Below, piece by piece: positions 48,180 through 59,826 of a stretch of 64,000 bases of DNA. The position numbers and the translations under genes are program-made. The notes under the pieces are model-generated. The model did no database searches and was not told the DNA's origin. It saw only the letters and a list, made by a program, of their open reading frames with translations. Positions within the stretch are counted from its first letter, which is position 1; every line of letters begins with the position of its first letter. The DNA comes from Paramecium octaurelia (taxonomy: Eukaryota > Ciliophora > Oligohymenophorea > Peniculida > Parameciidae): positions 343,237 to 407,236 of the forward strand of contig CAJJDP010000069.1 in assembly GCA_905182995.1 (NCBI GenBank), given 5' to 3'.

Positions 48180-50862
48180 TCAATTATTATATTTAATTTC
48201 TTTGACTTTTTTGAATTCTTCTATCATGTTATTTAAATCTCTCTACATTTCCACCCAAACACCAACTTTTTAACCATTTGTATAATCACCTTTGAATACT
48301 AATAAAGAGGAAAAGTTCGAATTATTCGATATTTCCTCCCAATTACCCAATTTAACTCCATAACCTTATTCATCATAATTTCCTCCACCTCTAAATGTTT
48401 TTAGGTAATTTAATATTTTGATAAATAAAATATAATATATTACATCTTTTCTTTCTTACTTGCGTAATTCAACCAAATATCCCATCTACCCACTTTTTTA
48501 CCATTTTGATATCTACCACTATATGTTGTTTGAGAGTAATCCCAAAAATTATCGAAAATTTCGATCCAATTGCCCTACTTAAATCCATTACCTGCTTCAT
48601 CATAGAATCCACCACCACTAATTGTTCCCAACGTAATATTATTATTACACTAAATAATATATTTTTACATCTATTAATTTTTTCCTTTATACTTAAACCA
48701 AATATCCCATTTCCCAACTTTTTCACCTAGATTATATTCACCATTGTAAGTAACTTTAGATTCCCAACTAAAATTATCTAGTATTTCTGTCCAATTACCG
48801 ATTTTAAACCCTTAATTTTCTTCATCATATAATCCACCTCCACTAATTTTTTTTAAAATAATTATTTTTCAAACTAAATAATAGTTTTTACATTTTTTCA
48901 TTTTGTTAATCCTCATAGTCCTTCTTATACCAAATATCCCATCTACCAACTTTTTTACCATTTTTATATTCACCCTTGTAAGTCACTTTAGATTCCCATC
49001 CAAAATAATCTGATATTTCCTCCCAATAACCAAATTTAATCCCTTCATTTTCTTCATCATATAATCCACCACCACTAATATAATAATATTCAAAATTATT
49101 ATTGTTAAAAACTCTATAATATATTTGTTACATTTTTTTATCGTTTTGTGTTCTCATATCCTTATACCAAATATCCCATCGACCAGCCTTTTTAGAATTT
49201 CTATATCTTCCTTTGTAGGTAATTTGAGACTTGGAGCAGAAATTATCTGCTATTTCTACCCAATCACCTAACTTTAATCCATCTCCTTCTTCATCATATA
49301 ATCCACCACCACTAATATAAGTTAATTTTTCAATGATAAACTAAATAATAGTTTAGTTACATTATTTCTTTTTATTTATTTTCTGCATCCTTAATATACC
49401 AAATCTTCCAACTACCAACTTTTTAACCGTTTTTATACCCTCCTTAATAGATTACTTATGATTCCCATGCATAATTTTCCGAAATTTCTACCCATGGACC
49501 CAATTTCATTCCATTTCCTATTTCATCATATAATCCACCACCACTTTTTGTCATCCACTATTAGAAATTTTTTTTACATTTAAATTCCACCAAATTTACA
49601 AATATCCCATCTACCAACCTTATCCCCATTTTTATATCTACCAATGTACTTAACTTACGACTAATTCCAAAAACCCTCGCTTAACTAAATCCATTTTCCA
49701 TTTCTTAATCCTTATTTATTATAGTCGCCACCACCACTACAGCTAAATAATGCATTATTAATACATCTCTTTATTTTCATAAATATATTTCCAAATTCCA
49801 TTCCTTAAACCCCCAATATACACACCTTCTTCCAAAATTTGAGCTTGACTTACAATAAAAATAGATTAGGTTACCTCCAATAATTTTTTATCATATCTCT
49901 CCATAAACCTTATTTTTCGCCATCATCAGAGTACTCTCCACCAACACCTTATAATTATTCACCTTTCCATGTTGCAATCCATTTTCCTACTTTTTGATTA
50001 TTATGTCCATATTTTCCATGCCATTGAAGATACTAGATTTATTCTAAATTAATTAAAATTTTTGGCTTCCTTTTAGTATCTTGAATTTTATCTCTAAATA
50101 AATATTAACGATTCTTACGTTCTTATCATAGATCCATCTCTGAAATACTACATTTCTTAGTTCTATGTAAAGTTGACTTGCAATTTTGTACTTCTTTATG
50201 AAGTTGGCTCATCATAAACCCAATATATTCCTGTATATGTTTTTGTGCCTTCTTCCCATAAGTATGACTCCTTTTTTTCAATTCTATAAGGATATTGGCA
50301 AATAGACTTACTTAAACATGTTTTAAATCTCCTTTATTTCGAATTTTAATTTATTACTAATAAACTTCATTTCTTTTTCTAACAACTCCTTAGCTTTATT
50401 CAATTTCTTAATATAATCACTTTTTTAAAGATTCCAGTCATCTAATAGTTCTCCTTGCTATATTGATACAAGATTATCCATTTCTACTTACGATAAATTT
50501 TCCAAATTAATATCTTCGTTTAGTAGCTTAACATAGCACTAATCTTGCTCCTCAATTCTATTATAAATTGAGTTCATGGAATTCTTAAAATCATCCCACA
50601 TTTCTTTCATTATTTTTTTGTTTTCTGAGTAAAGGGTTTAAAACAGTATCCTAATTTAAGCTAACTAGTCCTAATTGTCATTTTGTTTGTATGCTGATAA
50701 TATCTTTTATAAACTTTTTGAAAATGTATTAATAGGGACTGCCCATCTCGTGCTGACGCCATGCTCAATAACACATTCATTACAAAGTTTTCTTTAACAT
50801 TTGTGTTGCGCTGTACAAATGAAAATAATTGGATTGTCTGAATGATCTAAGCAAAAACTCAT
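48180..50862 (-). CDS. B-box-like, coiled-coil and eight YwqK-repeat protein
   Basis: Start ATG 50862, TGA 48180-48182. N terminus MSFCLDHSDNPIIFICTAQH, KCQRKLCNECVIEHG is a B-box-like zinc module. A coiled coil follows (DNLVSIQQGELLDDWNLQKS, KAKELLEKEMKFISNKLKFE). The C-terminal half has eight units of the type IGGGLYDEEGDGLKLGDWVE...Y-K-G-x-Y-x-N-G-K-K-V-G-R-W-D-I-W, related to YwqK/MORN-like antitoxin repeats common in ciliates. Between units there is always an intron in the same phase, just before the IGGG block. Most are 49-57 nt, twice the usual Paramecium size; the unit 6/7 intron is 48618-48668. A usual 26-nt intron interrupts unit 1. The function is unknown. B-box plus coiled coil suggests a scaffold. 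Confidence 0.75.
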
Positions 50863-52392
50863 TAATAAAAATAATAATTATCCTCATTTCTATTACTTTT
50901 TAAATTCGTAAATTGCTGAATAAGAAGAATATTGTATTCAAGAATTCTCACACTTATAAAGATAAAAAGGGAATAATATGAAAATTGAAATTATTGATAA
51001 TTCCTAAATTTCATTTTTTCTTTAATTTCCATACTTCCTATATCTCAAAAAGTATTTAAGAAACAACAAAAAAATTGAATATTTAAATTACTTCACCCTC
51101 TCATTATAAACTATCTAATCTCTACTCTATTGGCTAGTTTTTATGTATTCCAAAATCAATTATTCCTAAAAATTACTTCAACAATTAAGATTATTTTGAA
51201 ATTTAAAGATGAGAAACTTGATCCTATTTTTGAAAATTTTTCAGAAATTTTGAAAGGTACTTTTTCTTGTTTATGGCCTTATACATTTTAACCAAAAACT
51301 TAAACATAATTTTTCTTCATTAGTAAAATTATACTACTTCAAATTAATAATTTTATTAATTAGGTACATTAAGCTTCATTTGGCCATTAATTTATTAAGG
51401 TCACCATATTGCAAATAAAATTACTCATTTAAAGCCATTCTGAAATTGGTTAATTTTCTATTTAATTTAAACTAGCTGCATGCAATATTGAATTGATTAG
51501 AATATCTACATTATGATATTTTCTGTTTATTAACAAGGAGTAACGTAAAATTACAATTAGAAAAATGATTATTAGTAATATTGATATGTTGATTTTTGAT
51601 TAAGGGAAATAACTCTAAGAAGTGTTTAGGTTTTGCTTCAAGTTCAGTTATTAATCACTTATCTTAGGCACTAAATAGGACAACCTTTCGAAGTGTGAGC
51701 AGAAAAAATTATCTTTAAATAGTGACCTTTTTAATGATTTTGCATGAATAAATGCATTTTTTTAAATAAATACCAAAGTTTAGGCATATCTTTGATAATT
51801 CAACATTAGGTATGTATGAATGAAATTGCTTTAACAAATAAAGACTTTTTAATAATAATTTCGATATTACAAAACCATACTTACTTATGTGATTAAATAT
51901 TTCCAATTAAACCCTAGGAATTCCTACATTATATATCACTTCGAACCTATTTTAGTAATCTTTAATTAGGGAATTATACATTTCCATTTAGGAAGTAATT
52001 CATTCGGACTCAGAAAGGTGGAGAGTTGACATAAATGTTTCAAAGATTTGAATAGATATGATCGCCAATTTTTCCAATTAACTCTATTTATTCAGAAGTT
52101 TAGCTAAGAGCAAATAAAGAGGTTTTTTGGAGTGTAAAATAAACATACTCAAGTGTAAGAATTTACTTTGAAAAAATTATTATCTTGCACAGAAATAATG
52201 ATGTATGTTTTCTAGTATAAGCTTATTTTATTCCATATTTAAAAAAATAATTGCTTTACTGAGGTTTCTTTGATTTTTAAATAGAATATTTTACTACAAT
52301 TACCATCAAATCCAAGTCTTACTAAGTTTTTGTCTTTCTTTTACCATTTAGAATTAAGATACTTTTCTGATTCTTAATATAAAACTGAAAAA
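50863..52392. other. Intergenic, about 1.5 kb, no gene seen
   Basis: AT-rich sequence between divergent genes; no supported frame or RNA. Confidence 0.4.
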
Positions 52393-54863
52393 ATGGGAGA
52401 AATAAAAAATTATTTTAATAATAAAGATCTGGACTGCAACTATGAATAGAAGGAAAGTTTATATGACATTTTAGCATCATCAAAAGATATTAATGAATTA
52501 AGTCTTAGAGTCATATTAGAAATTTTAGAAAGTAAAAAACTTAAGACTTTCTGGATTTTATTTCTAAAGATTAGAATCAAGAGGAATAAGACTAATATAT
52601 GTTTTAAATTGAAAATGTCTATCCTGTTAAAAACACTTAGGAGTAAAATACTCTAATAAATAATATTAAGTTACTTGCCAATGGTACGAAAAATATTCAA
52701 GAACATGACTTCAATAAAAAGAATTATTCAACAGATGAACATATAGAGACTAGAAAACAACTTATAACAAAAATATCTAATGAAAAGAACATACTTGAAT
52801 TTTTAAAATTTTTAGTTCGCCTTACTGCTATAGATAAAAATTCATATAATGTAGATCGAATTCTTTAAATTTACTAGTGGAAATGAAGGCTGATTTGACG
52901 AATCAATGTTTTTAAAATATAAGGATTAAGATACTTCTTTAGTTGGAGTTAATCTTGTAAAATGTAATTTAAGCGAATCAATATTTGAAAATATCGATAT
53001 AAGTGGGGTGAATTTAAATAGAGCATTATTAATTAATTGTAAATGGAGTAATATAAAAATAAATGAGTTACATCAATTAAACGGTCATAATGAAGAGGTT
53101 TATTCAGTGTGCTTCTCTCCTGATGGTAACACTTTAGCATCTGGAAGTGGTGATAAGACTATCTGTTTATGGGATGCTAAAACAGGTTTACAAAAAATTA
53201 AATTAGAAGGGCATAATATTGGAGTCACTTCAGTATGCTTTTTTCCTGATAGTAGTAAATTAGCTTCTTGTAGTCCAGATGCTACTATACGTATATGGGA
53301 TGTTAAAAAGGAGAACAAAATCCAAATTAGAAGGGCATTAAAGTGCTATTTATTCAGTATGCTTCTCTCCTGATGGTACTTTGTTAGCATCTGGTAGCAG
53401 AGATAACTCTATATGGTTATGGGATATTTAGACAGGGTTACAAAAAATCAGATTAGAAGGTCATAGTGATTAGGTATAATCAGTAAGCTTCTCTCTTGAT
53501 GGAACTATTTTAGTCTCTGGAAGTGCAGATTGCTCCATTCGTTTATGGGATGTTAAAACAGGAGATCAAAAATCAAAATTAGATGGACATAGTAATTATG
53601 TGTGTGCAATATGCTTTTCTCCTGATTGTGCGACACTAGCATCCTGCAGCGACGATAACACGATTTGTTTCTGGGATGTTCAGACAGGATAATAATAGTC
53701 AAAATTAGAGGGTCATAGTAATTGGGTTTCATCAATAGTCTTCTCTCATAATGGAACTACCCTAGTATCTGGAAGTGAAGATAAATCTGTTCTATTATGG
53801 GATGTTAAAACTGGGCATCAAAAGCTCAAATTAGATGGTCCAAATGGATATGTCTATTCAGTTTGTATCTCTCCTGATAGTACTACAATAGCATCTGGTA
53901 ATGCAGATAAATCTATCCGTTTATGGGATATTACAACAGAGCAACAAAAGACTACATAAGAAAGCCATAGTAGTTTTGTATAATAGGTTTGCTTCTCTCC
54001 TGATGGAGACACAATAGCATCTGGAAGTGGAGATAAATCAATCCGAGTATGGGATGTCAAACAGGAAAGCAAAAGTTTAAACTAGAGGGTCATTCCAATT
54101 CCGTTTAATCAGTATGCTTCTCTCCCGATGGAACTTTGTTAGCATCTGGTAGCAGAGATACCTTCATTTATTTATGTCCGTTTATGGGATGTGAAAGCAT
54201 TGCAACTAAATTCTAAATTGGAAGGTCACGGTGCTTGGGTTTCATCAGTATGCTTCTCTCCTGATGGATCTATATTAGCCTCTGGTAGTTACGATAATTC
54301 TATTTTTTTATGGGATGTCAAACAGGATAAATCTAATCTAAATTCGAAGGTCATAGCGATTTAGTATTATCTGTGTGCTTCTCTCATGATGGTTCTATAT
54401 TAGCTTCTGGTAGTGGGGATAGCTCAATCCGTTTATGGGATGTTAAAACAGGACAACAAAAGTCTAAATTAGATGGTTAGAATGGATATGTGATATCAGT
54501 ATCCTTCTCTCCATGAGGTACTATATTAGCATCTGGATATGAGGACAAATCTATCATTTTATGGGATGTTTAGAGAGAGCAATAATCATTACCATCGCAA
54601 CTTAACTATCCTGATATTCTTGAAACCCAAGTTTTAGACAAAATCTATGAGAATGCAAGTATTTATTTACATTTTCTTTAGACAATACCAATATACCTAT
54701 TCTTATTATATCTGAAAAACCACCTAAATTTTCAGCATAGGGAGCTATAATCTTTAAAGGAGATTTTATAAATCATCAAGGCATAAATTTACGAAATCTT
54801 TTTAATTAAAAAGGAAATTATATTTTGGATAGCTAGATAGAGTTTTAGTAAAAACAGAATTGA
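52393..54863 (+). pseudogene. Pentapeptide-WD40 repeat protein gene, frame-broken
   Basis: ATG 52393 (MGEIKNYFNNKDLDCNYEQK) to TGA 54861-54863. The helical N-terminal region includes YMFQIENVYPVKNT, then a short pentapeptide-type stretch (DTSLVGVNLVKCNLSESIFE, ISGVNLNRALLINCKW). Twelve WD40 units follow (unit pattern EGH...VYSVCFSPDGNTLASGSG, DKTICLWDAKTG). The C-terminal module AQGAIIFKGDFINHQGINLR with LFNQKGNYIL is known from the Paramecium family. Lesions: frameshifts in the N-terminal region near 52550, missing A in the K-T codons near 53310, 54060 and 54325, an insertion of about 14 bases near 54165 and a TGA in the last unit (near 54514). The A-run losses could be sequencing errors; the insertion and the TGA favour decay. 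WD40 propellers mediate protein binding. Confidence 0.7.
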
Positions 54864-55439
54864 TTAATATCAAGAACATAATAATAATATATAAATGATT
54901 CATTATATATATTTTATTATATATATATATATTTTTTATGATTGAAAATATTAATTGAATTGTCAATTATTCTTTATGTATTCTAAAAAAAATCGATTAT
55001 CCTTTGATAAAATAGAGTGATCTGAAAAGATTAATACGAATAGAGGATGCAAATTATTTAATAAAAAATTTTCTCTTTACAAACGAAGTGTACAAATGTT
55101 GATTATGGATTTTAGTTTTCTTTACAATGAAGAAATTGGATGGTAATTTGCGATTCAATAGCAATATTGAAATCAAAAATAGCTAAAGATGTGCAAGATC
55201 CAGAATTTTTAAGAAAGACATACCTTAGGCAATTTTCTTAGGATGCTCCATAAAAAACATATTGTCAAAATATATAATCGTAGATGCATACTTCAATACA
55301 TTAAGCATTTACTTCTTTAATTTCTTCATCAATTAGGGAATAATCATCTTATTTAATTTCTTATGGATTAGAGTATATGTTTTTGGATAGTTTGCTAAGG
55401 AAGTATAACATACTAAAATGTTGTATTTTTGCAAATCAC
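54864..55439. other. Non-coding
   Basis: AT-rich, with a TATATA run near 54905-54935. No gene is recognised. Confidence 0.4.
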
Positions 55440-55870
55440 ATTTTGTAAAATGATCTAAATGCTTTTATTAGTTTACCCGATTAAATAATAAAGACATTCT
55501 TAATAGCAATCATTTTTTTAGTACTATATTAATAAAATTACATTATTTTTCACATTTTCCTCGCAATATTTATAGAGTGGCTTGACTCAAATTTTTAAAT
55601 TATTGTATTCTTTAGTGTAATCAAATGATGGACCTAAAATTTTGCAATCAGAGCATTATTAGAAATGATTGCAAATAAAGTAAATTATAATCCAAATTCC
55701 ACCCATCATTACCTGTTAATTTATAAGTCAGGGTTTGAAACCATTTTTTGGATTCTATACAATTTCCAAACAAGCTATCACATCATAATTTATTATTAAT
55801 GTCTATCTATAATAATAAAAATAAGACCATAGTTTAGTAATCGCCTTGAAAACTTATATAACATTGATAA
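55440..55870 (-). pseudogene. Decayed gene fragment, unknown Cys-containing protein
   Basis: The complement encodes LCDSLFGNCIESKKWFQTLT, YKLTGNDGWNLDYNLLYLQS, then in another frame FLQQCSDCKILGPSFDYTKE with YNNLK and KPLYKYCEENVKNN. These are protein-like blocks with conserved-looking Cys and Trp, broken by frame changes and TGA. No start is visible. The family is not recognised. Confidence 0.4.
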
Positions 55871-57539
55871 TCATTCATCGAATAATAAGTCGGAAGTCAA
55901 TCTGAAATATATTATCAAACGATGACTTTAATAATTTAATATATTCCTTATTCAGCTGTTTTTCTTTAATCAATTAAAGTTGTAGTACATTGTATTTATG
56001 TGAATTTTAATACTTATGAATTGTGTAAAAAACATTTACCGTATTATTAATATGACTAGTTTATTTCATAAATTTGACGATATCATAATAGAATGCTTAA
56101 GTTAAATCAATCTAATCTATCAATATTGTTTAACATTTTATATCTTGAAAAGTAAAATGGCAAAATGTTATTTCCAACTTGGTTTCAATAATTTGATCCT
56201 TAAAGAAAACATTGTAAGCAAATGAAAATCTACTTTATCATTAATAATATTCCTGACTGTGAAAATGCAATGGATGTTTCTAGATGTGATTTGCTATTTT
56301 TTTCAAAATATTTAGTTTTTTTAATTATAACAATCATTTGTGATCTCACTAGAACTAAATTCATTAAGGTGCGAAAGTGTAACCAAGTGAAATCGATATT
56401 AGCTTGGTGATGTTGTGAACACTAAAACACATTTATTGTAATTTGGGTTATATTCCTAAAGCAATATTATTACATAATAATTCCTTCTTAAAGATCATAA
56501 GCAATAATACACATAATATTCAATAAGTTGTTTTTTTTATTTTTATTTTTATTTTATTTATAAATCATAACTCCATTTAATCTCGTTATACATCTTTTAG
56601 TGTCTTCTCTATTTATTATTCGAGGCTCCTCTTCAGATCTGTATTAGGGTTGCTTTGAATTGCTTTTTCCAATATATCAATAAAGTTTATTTCATGATAT
56701 TATGATAAATACAAAATTCCACATCTCCTATTGATATGTATTTTGCATTTGCTTAAATTTAATAAAAATAAATTTTTAAGATTATTTGGTAAATTAATAA
56801 AACCGTTGGTTTATTTTTTTTTTTATTATCTATAAATTGTTCTTCTTTCCCGTATCTGAATTAACTCTTTATTGATGTTTCCCATTATTTTTCAAATTCT
56901 ATGTCCAAGCATGATCCCTAAATTAGTTAAAGAATCCAATCTTCCAAATCACTTTAATTTAGTTTTATATTTTTATGTATANNNNNNNNNNNNNNNNNNN
57001 NNNNNNNNNNNNNNNNNNNNNNNNNNNNNNNNNNNNNNNNNNNNNNNNNNNNNATCTTCCATAATAGTAGGTGTATTTTCCATTTTTTATAATTATCTTG
57101 AATCTTGATAATTGTGCAATTAATTCAAAATGAGAATATTTTAATATGAAGTGAGTATTTTTATAGTTGTGTAAATGTCATGAAATTTGCATTTTTCACT
57201 ATTTTGATGGATAGTACAAAGTTAGTAATATTAGGGTGATTAATAGCCATTAGTATAAGATTTTAGGTAATCTCTATTTTAAAAAAAAATTTGATTCAAG
57301 TCTTGACTTCTGATTTTGTTCTCTAAATTTTTCTCTTTTGCTTGAAATCAATTCAGAGTTTGTATGTTATTAATCTGAATTAGAGACTATTGTAAATATT
57401 TCGATTAGTATGTTAGTTTTAATTCAGCATACATTATTTTAATATAGATATTCAAAGCTCTAATAATCCATGTTGTAATTCAATAATTTCTAAAATTTTA
57501 GAAACTTAAAATTGAGTCATCATAAATTATTTCTTTTAA
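55871..57539. other. Non-coding, includes a 72-N gap
   Basis: No supported gene. An assembly gap of 72 N lies at 56982-57053. Confidence 0.4.
56982..57053. other. Assembly gap, 72 N
   Basis: Run of 72 undetermined bases. Confidence 0.98.
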
Positions 57540-57800
57540 ATATTTCTCTATTACTTTGTCCCTATTACACCCATAAAGCTACTTTTTTGCCAATTATATA
57601 TACTCGCGATTATAGGCTACTTAATTATACAAATCAAACTTTTCCCAATTTTCAATTCATTTCCCAGCCTTAATTTCCTACAATACTCATCAAATTATTC
57701 TATGCCTCTTGATTATAGTGCATTATGTTTGATATTTATTAATCTTCTTCAAATATACAATCTACCAACATTTGTACCATTTTTACATTCCTATTTTATC
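57540..57800 (-). pseudogene. Remnant of a YwqK-repeat gene
   Basis: The complement holds KNGTNVGRLYI, then FDEYCRKLRLGNELKIGKS and ENWEKFDLYNQVAYNREY with IIGKKVALWV in shifted frames. These correspond to the NGKKVGRWDIW and YDE-G-G-KLGNW-E positions of the repeat units in the intact gene at 48180-50862. It is a short, frame-broken relic of one and a half to two units. Confidence 0.55.
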
Positions 57801-59004
57801 ATAAAAAATAGTCGATTTATCTCGCTAAAATATAAATTATAACATAACTTTAAATCAATGGGTTTCAGGGAAACAAGTAAATTATGACTTGCTGATTTCA
57901 CATTATATATTTTCTTTGCTTAATTATTCATTAGTTTATTTGATCTGTTTATAAATTGTTATTTTTTTGAAGTTAATAACATTTGACCAATACCTTACTT
58001 ATTGATTGCTAAAAATTTGCTTGAAAATGTATATTGGCTTTGAAATAGGAAAAGTAGGTTCATTAAAAGAAATAATTATCGCGCATTAATGACGTATCAT
58101 GTAAATTTCAAGATTAAACTTCAATAGATTGAGAAATAATTAATCATAAATTAAAATGCTCCTATCACCCCTTAGCCCATACAAAAAATATAGTACAAGT
58201 TTAAATAAGCCATATTAGCCGTGTATATAATCAGAATATAAAAGAAGCAAAAAATTAACTCTAATAAGGTTTAATTTAGTATATAAAAATAGCCATAGAA
58301 TTATTTTCACAATTTATTAAATGTATCAATAATTTAAAATTTTAAATATAGGGAGGCCTTGAATTTGTTTGATAACTCAATAAAATTACTTGATTAAGAT
58401 AACAGTTTATTAATGGAAAGGTAGTGTTTTATTTTTATTTTTATTTTAGGCTCCTCAGTACCTTCATTTGTTTACTCATTATTATAAGCCATTTAAATAA
58501 ATATTAATAATCATTTGAATGAGTCTTAAAACAAGGTGATATTTACAAATCAGAATAATGATTTTGCATGAGTGAAATAGGGTAATACACTTTATCCAAA
58601 TTTAAAAAAATATTTAGTCTTACAAAAGCTATTTCTATAGATACTAATAATAATAATGCATGCACCAACAAGGGTAATAAACTTTTTTTAATGTCCTTAT
58701 TTAGGTTTAGCAATAAACAATTTACATTAATATTAATCAGCAATCGATTGTTGCAACAAGGCTATTTAATGCTTATTGAACAATAAAGGTAAATAATGAT
58801 TTAATCAGATGTTGTGATAATACAGAGAACTAATAATCTTTTACTACATGAGTAAAGCAATATGAGACAGCAATATTTGGTTATAACCAAGCTCTTTCTA
58901 TTTCTTATTAATACTTTTACATTAAAACTCAAGAGGTATAATTAATAATTAGTTTAGGCTGATTCACTAAATTTATCAATTGAAATCTTAAAAATATTTA
59001 GATT
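57801..59004. other. Gene-poor
   Basis: AT-rich, with no supported gene on either strand. Confidence 0.4.
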
Positions 59005-59767
59005 ATGGATGAAAATTTGAAGCCAGAGGATAATTATTAAATTCTGCATCGATTGAATTGCATACTTATAAATCTTTGAATCCTAACAACTAAGAATATA
59101 TATTTTAGAACATTCAGAATTTAGTTCTGTCAATCTCATTTGCATTTTGAATATAGAATTATTTGCCTGATTGTATTTATTATATTACCTGCAAGGGGAA
59201 CAATTCTTAAATTAATTTTATTAGACTTCAAATACTTTTATCTATAATATCAGATAATTTAGTACTTAAAGTAATTCAAATAATACCAGAGTATCCCTAA
59301 TTAGTTTTAAGAGAATTTTATCAAAATAATAATAACGTTAACTAATTTTTGACAGAAATATTACGTAAATCAAAATTAATAGTTGAAATTATAAAGAATT
59401 GAAAATGACAGACAATGACTTTCAAAACATAATATCTAAACTTCTGAAAATAATTAATAATGGTGACGCATATATATAGTAAAAAGTATTATAAGACAGA
59501 TTCCTTTTTCGATAATTTTGATTTATGAATGTTAGAACTGATCAATTTTATGAATATTGAATAATAAGATATCTTATTAACTCTAATAAAATTGAATCAT
59601 TTATACCCATTATTTTTGAAAAGAAACCAAGAAAAAACATTTATGTTCAATTTAGTGATTCTTGCAATTCAGAAAAATAGTTTACTGTTCTTGAAACAAA
59701 ACTTATTGTAACTTTGAATATATTTCTAGAAAATAAGAATTTGTCTTATGATTGTTTAAGTAAATGA
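59005..59767 (+). pseudogene. Decayed helical-repeat protein gene
   Basis: From ATG 59005 (MDENLKPEDNYQILHRLN) come blocks in several frames: ELHTYKSLNPNNQEYIFQNI, then LLSIISDNLVLKVIQIIPEY, PQLVLREFYQNNNNVNQFLT, MTDNDFQNIISKLLKIINNG and LELINFMNIEQQDILLTLIK. They read as consecutive amphipathic helices, as in HEAT/ARM solenoids, but TGA codons and frame shifts separate them. The end is TGA 59765-59767, 59 bp from the stop of the convergent gene. Confidence 0.45.
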
Positions 59768-59826
59768 TATTATTTAACAAATAATAAAATATAATTGTTT
59801 AATAAGTAGTCGCAATTACTTATGGT

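Noticed and set aside
48506-48730. Plus frame of 74 codons in the YwqK gene
   Set aside because: Antisense shadow of the repeat units.
53100-54072. Complement frames of 60-72 codons across the WD40 region
   Set aside because: They repeat with the WD40 period on the opposite strand and are shadows of the repeat.
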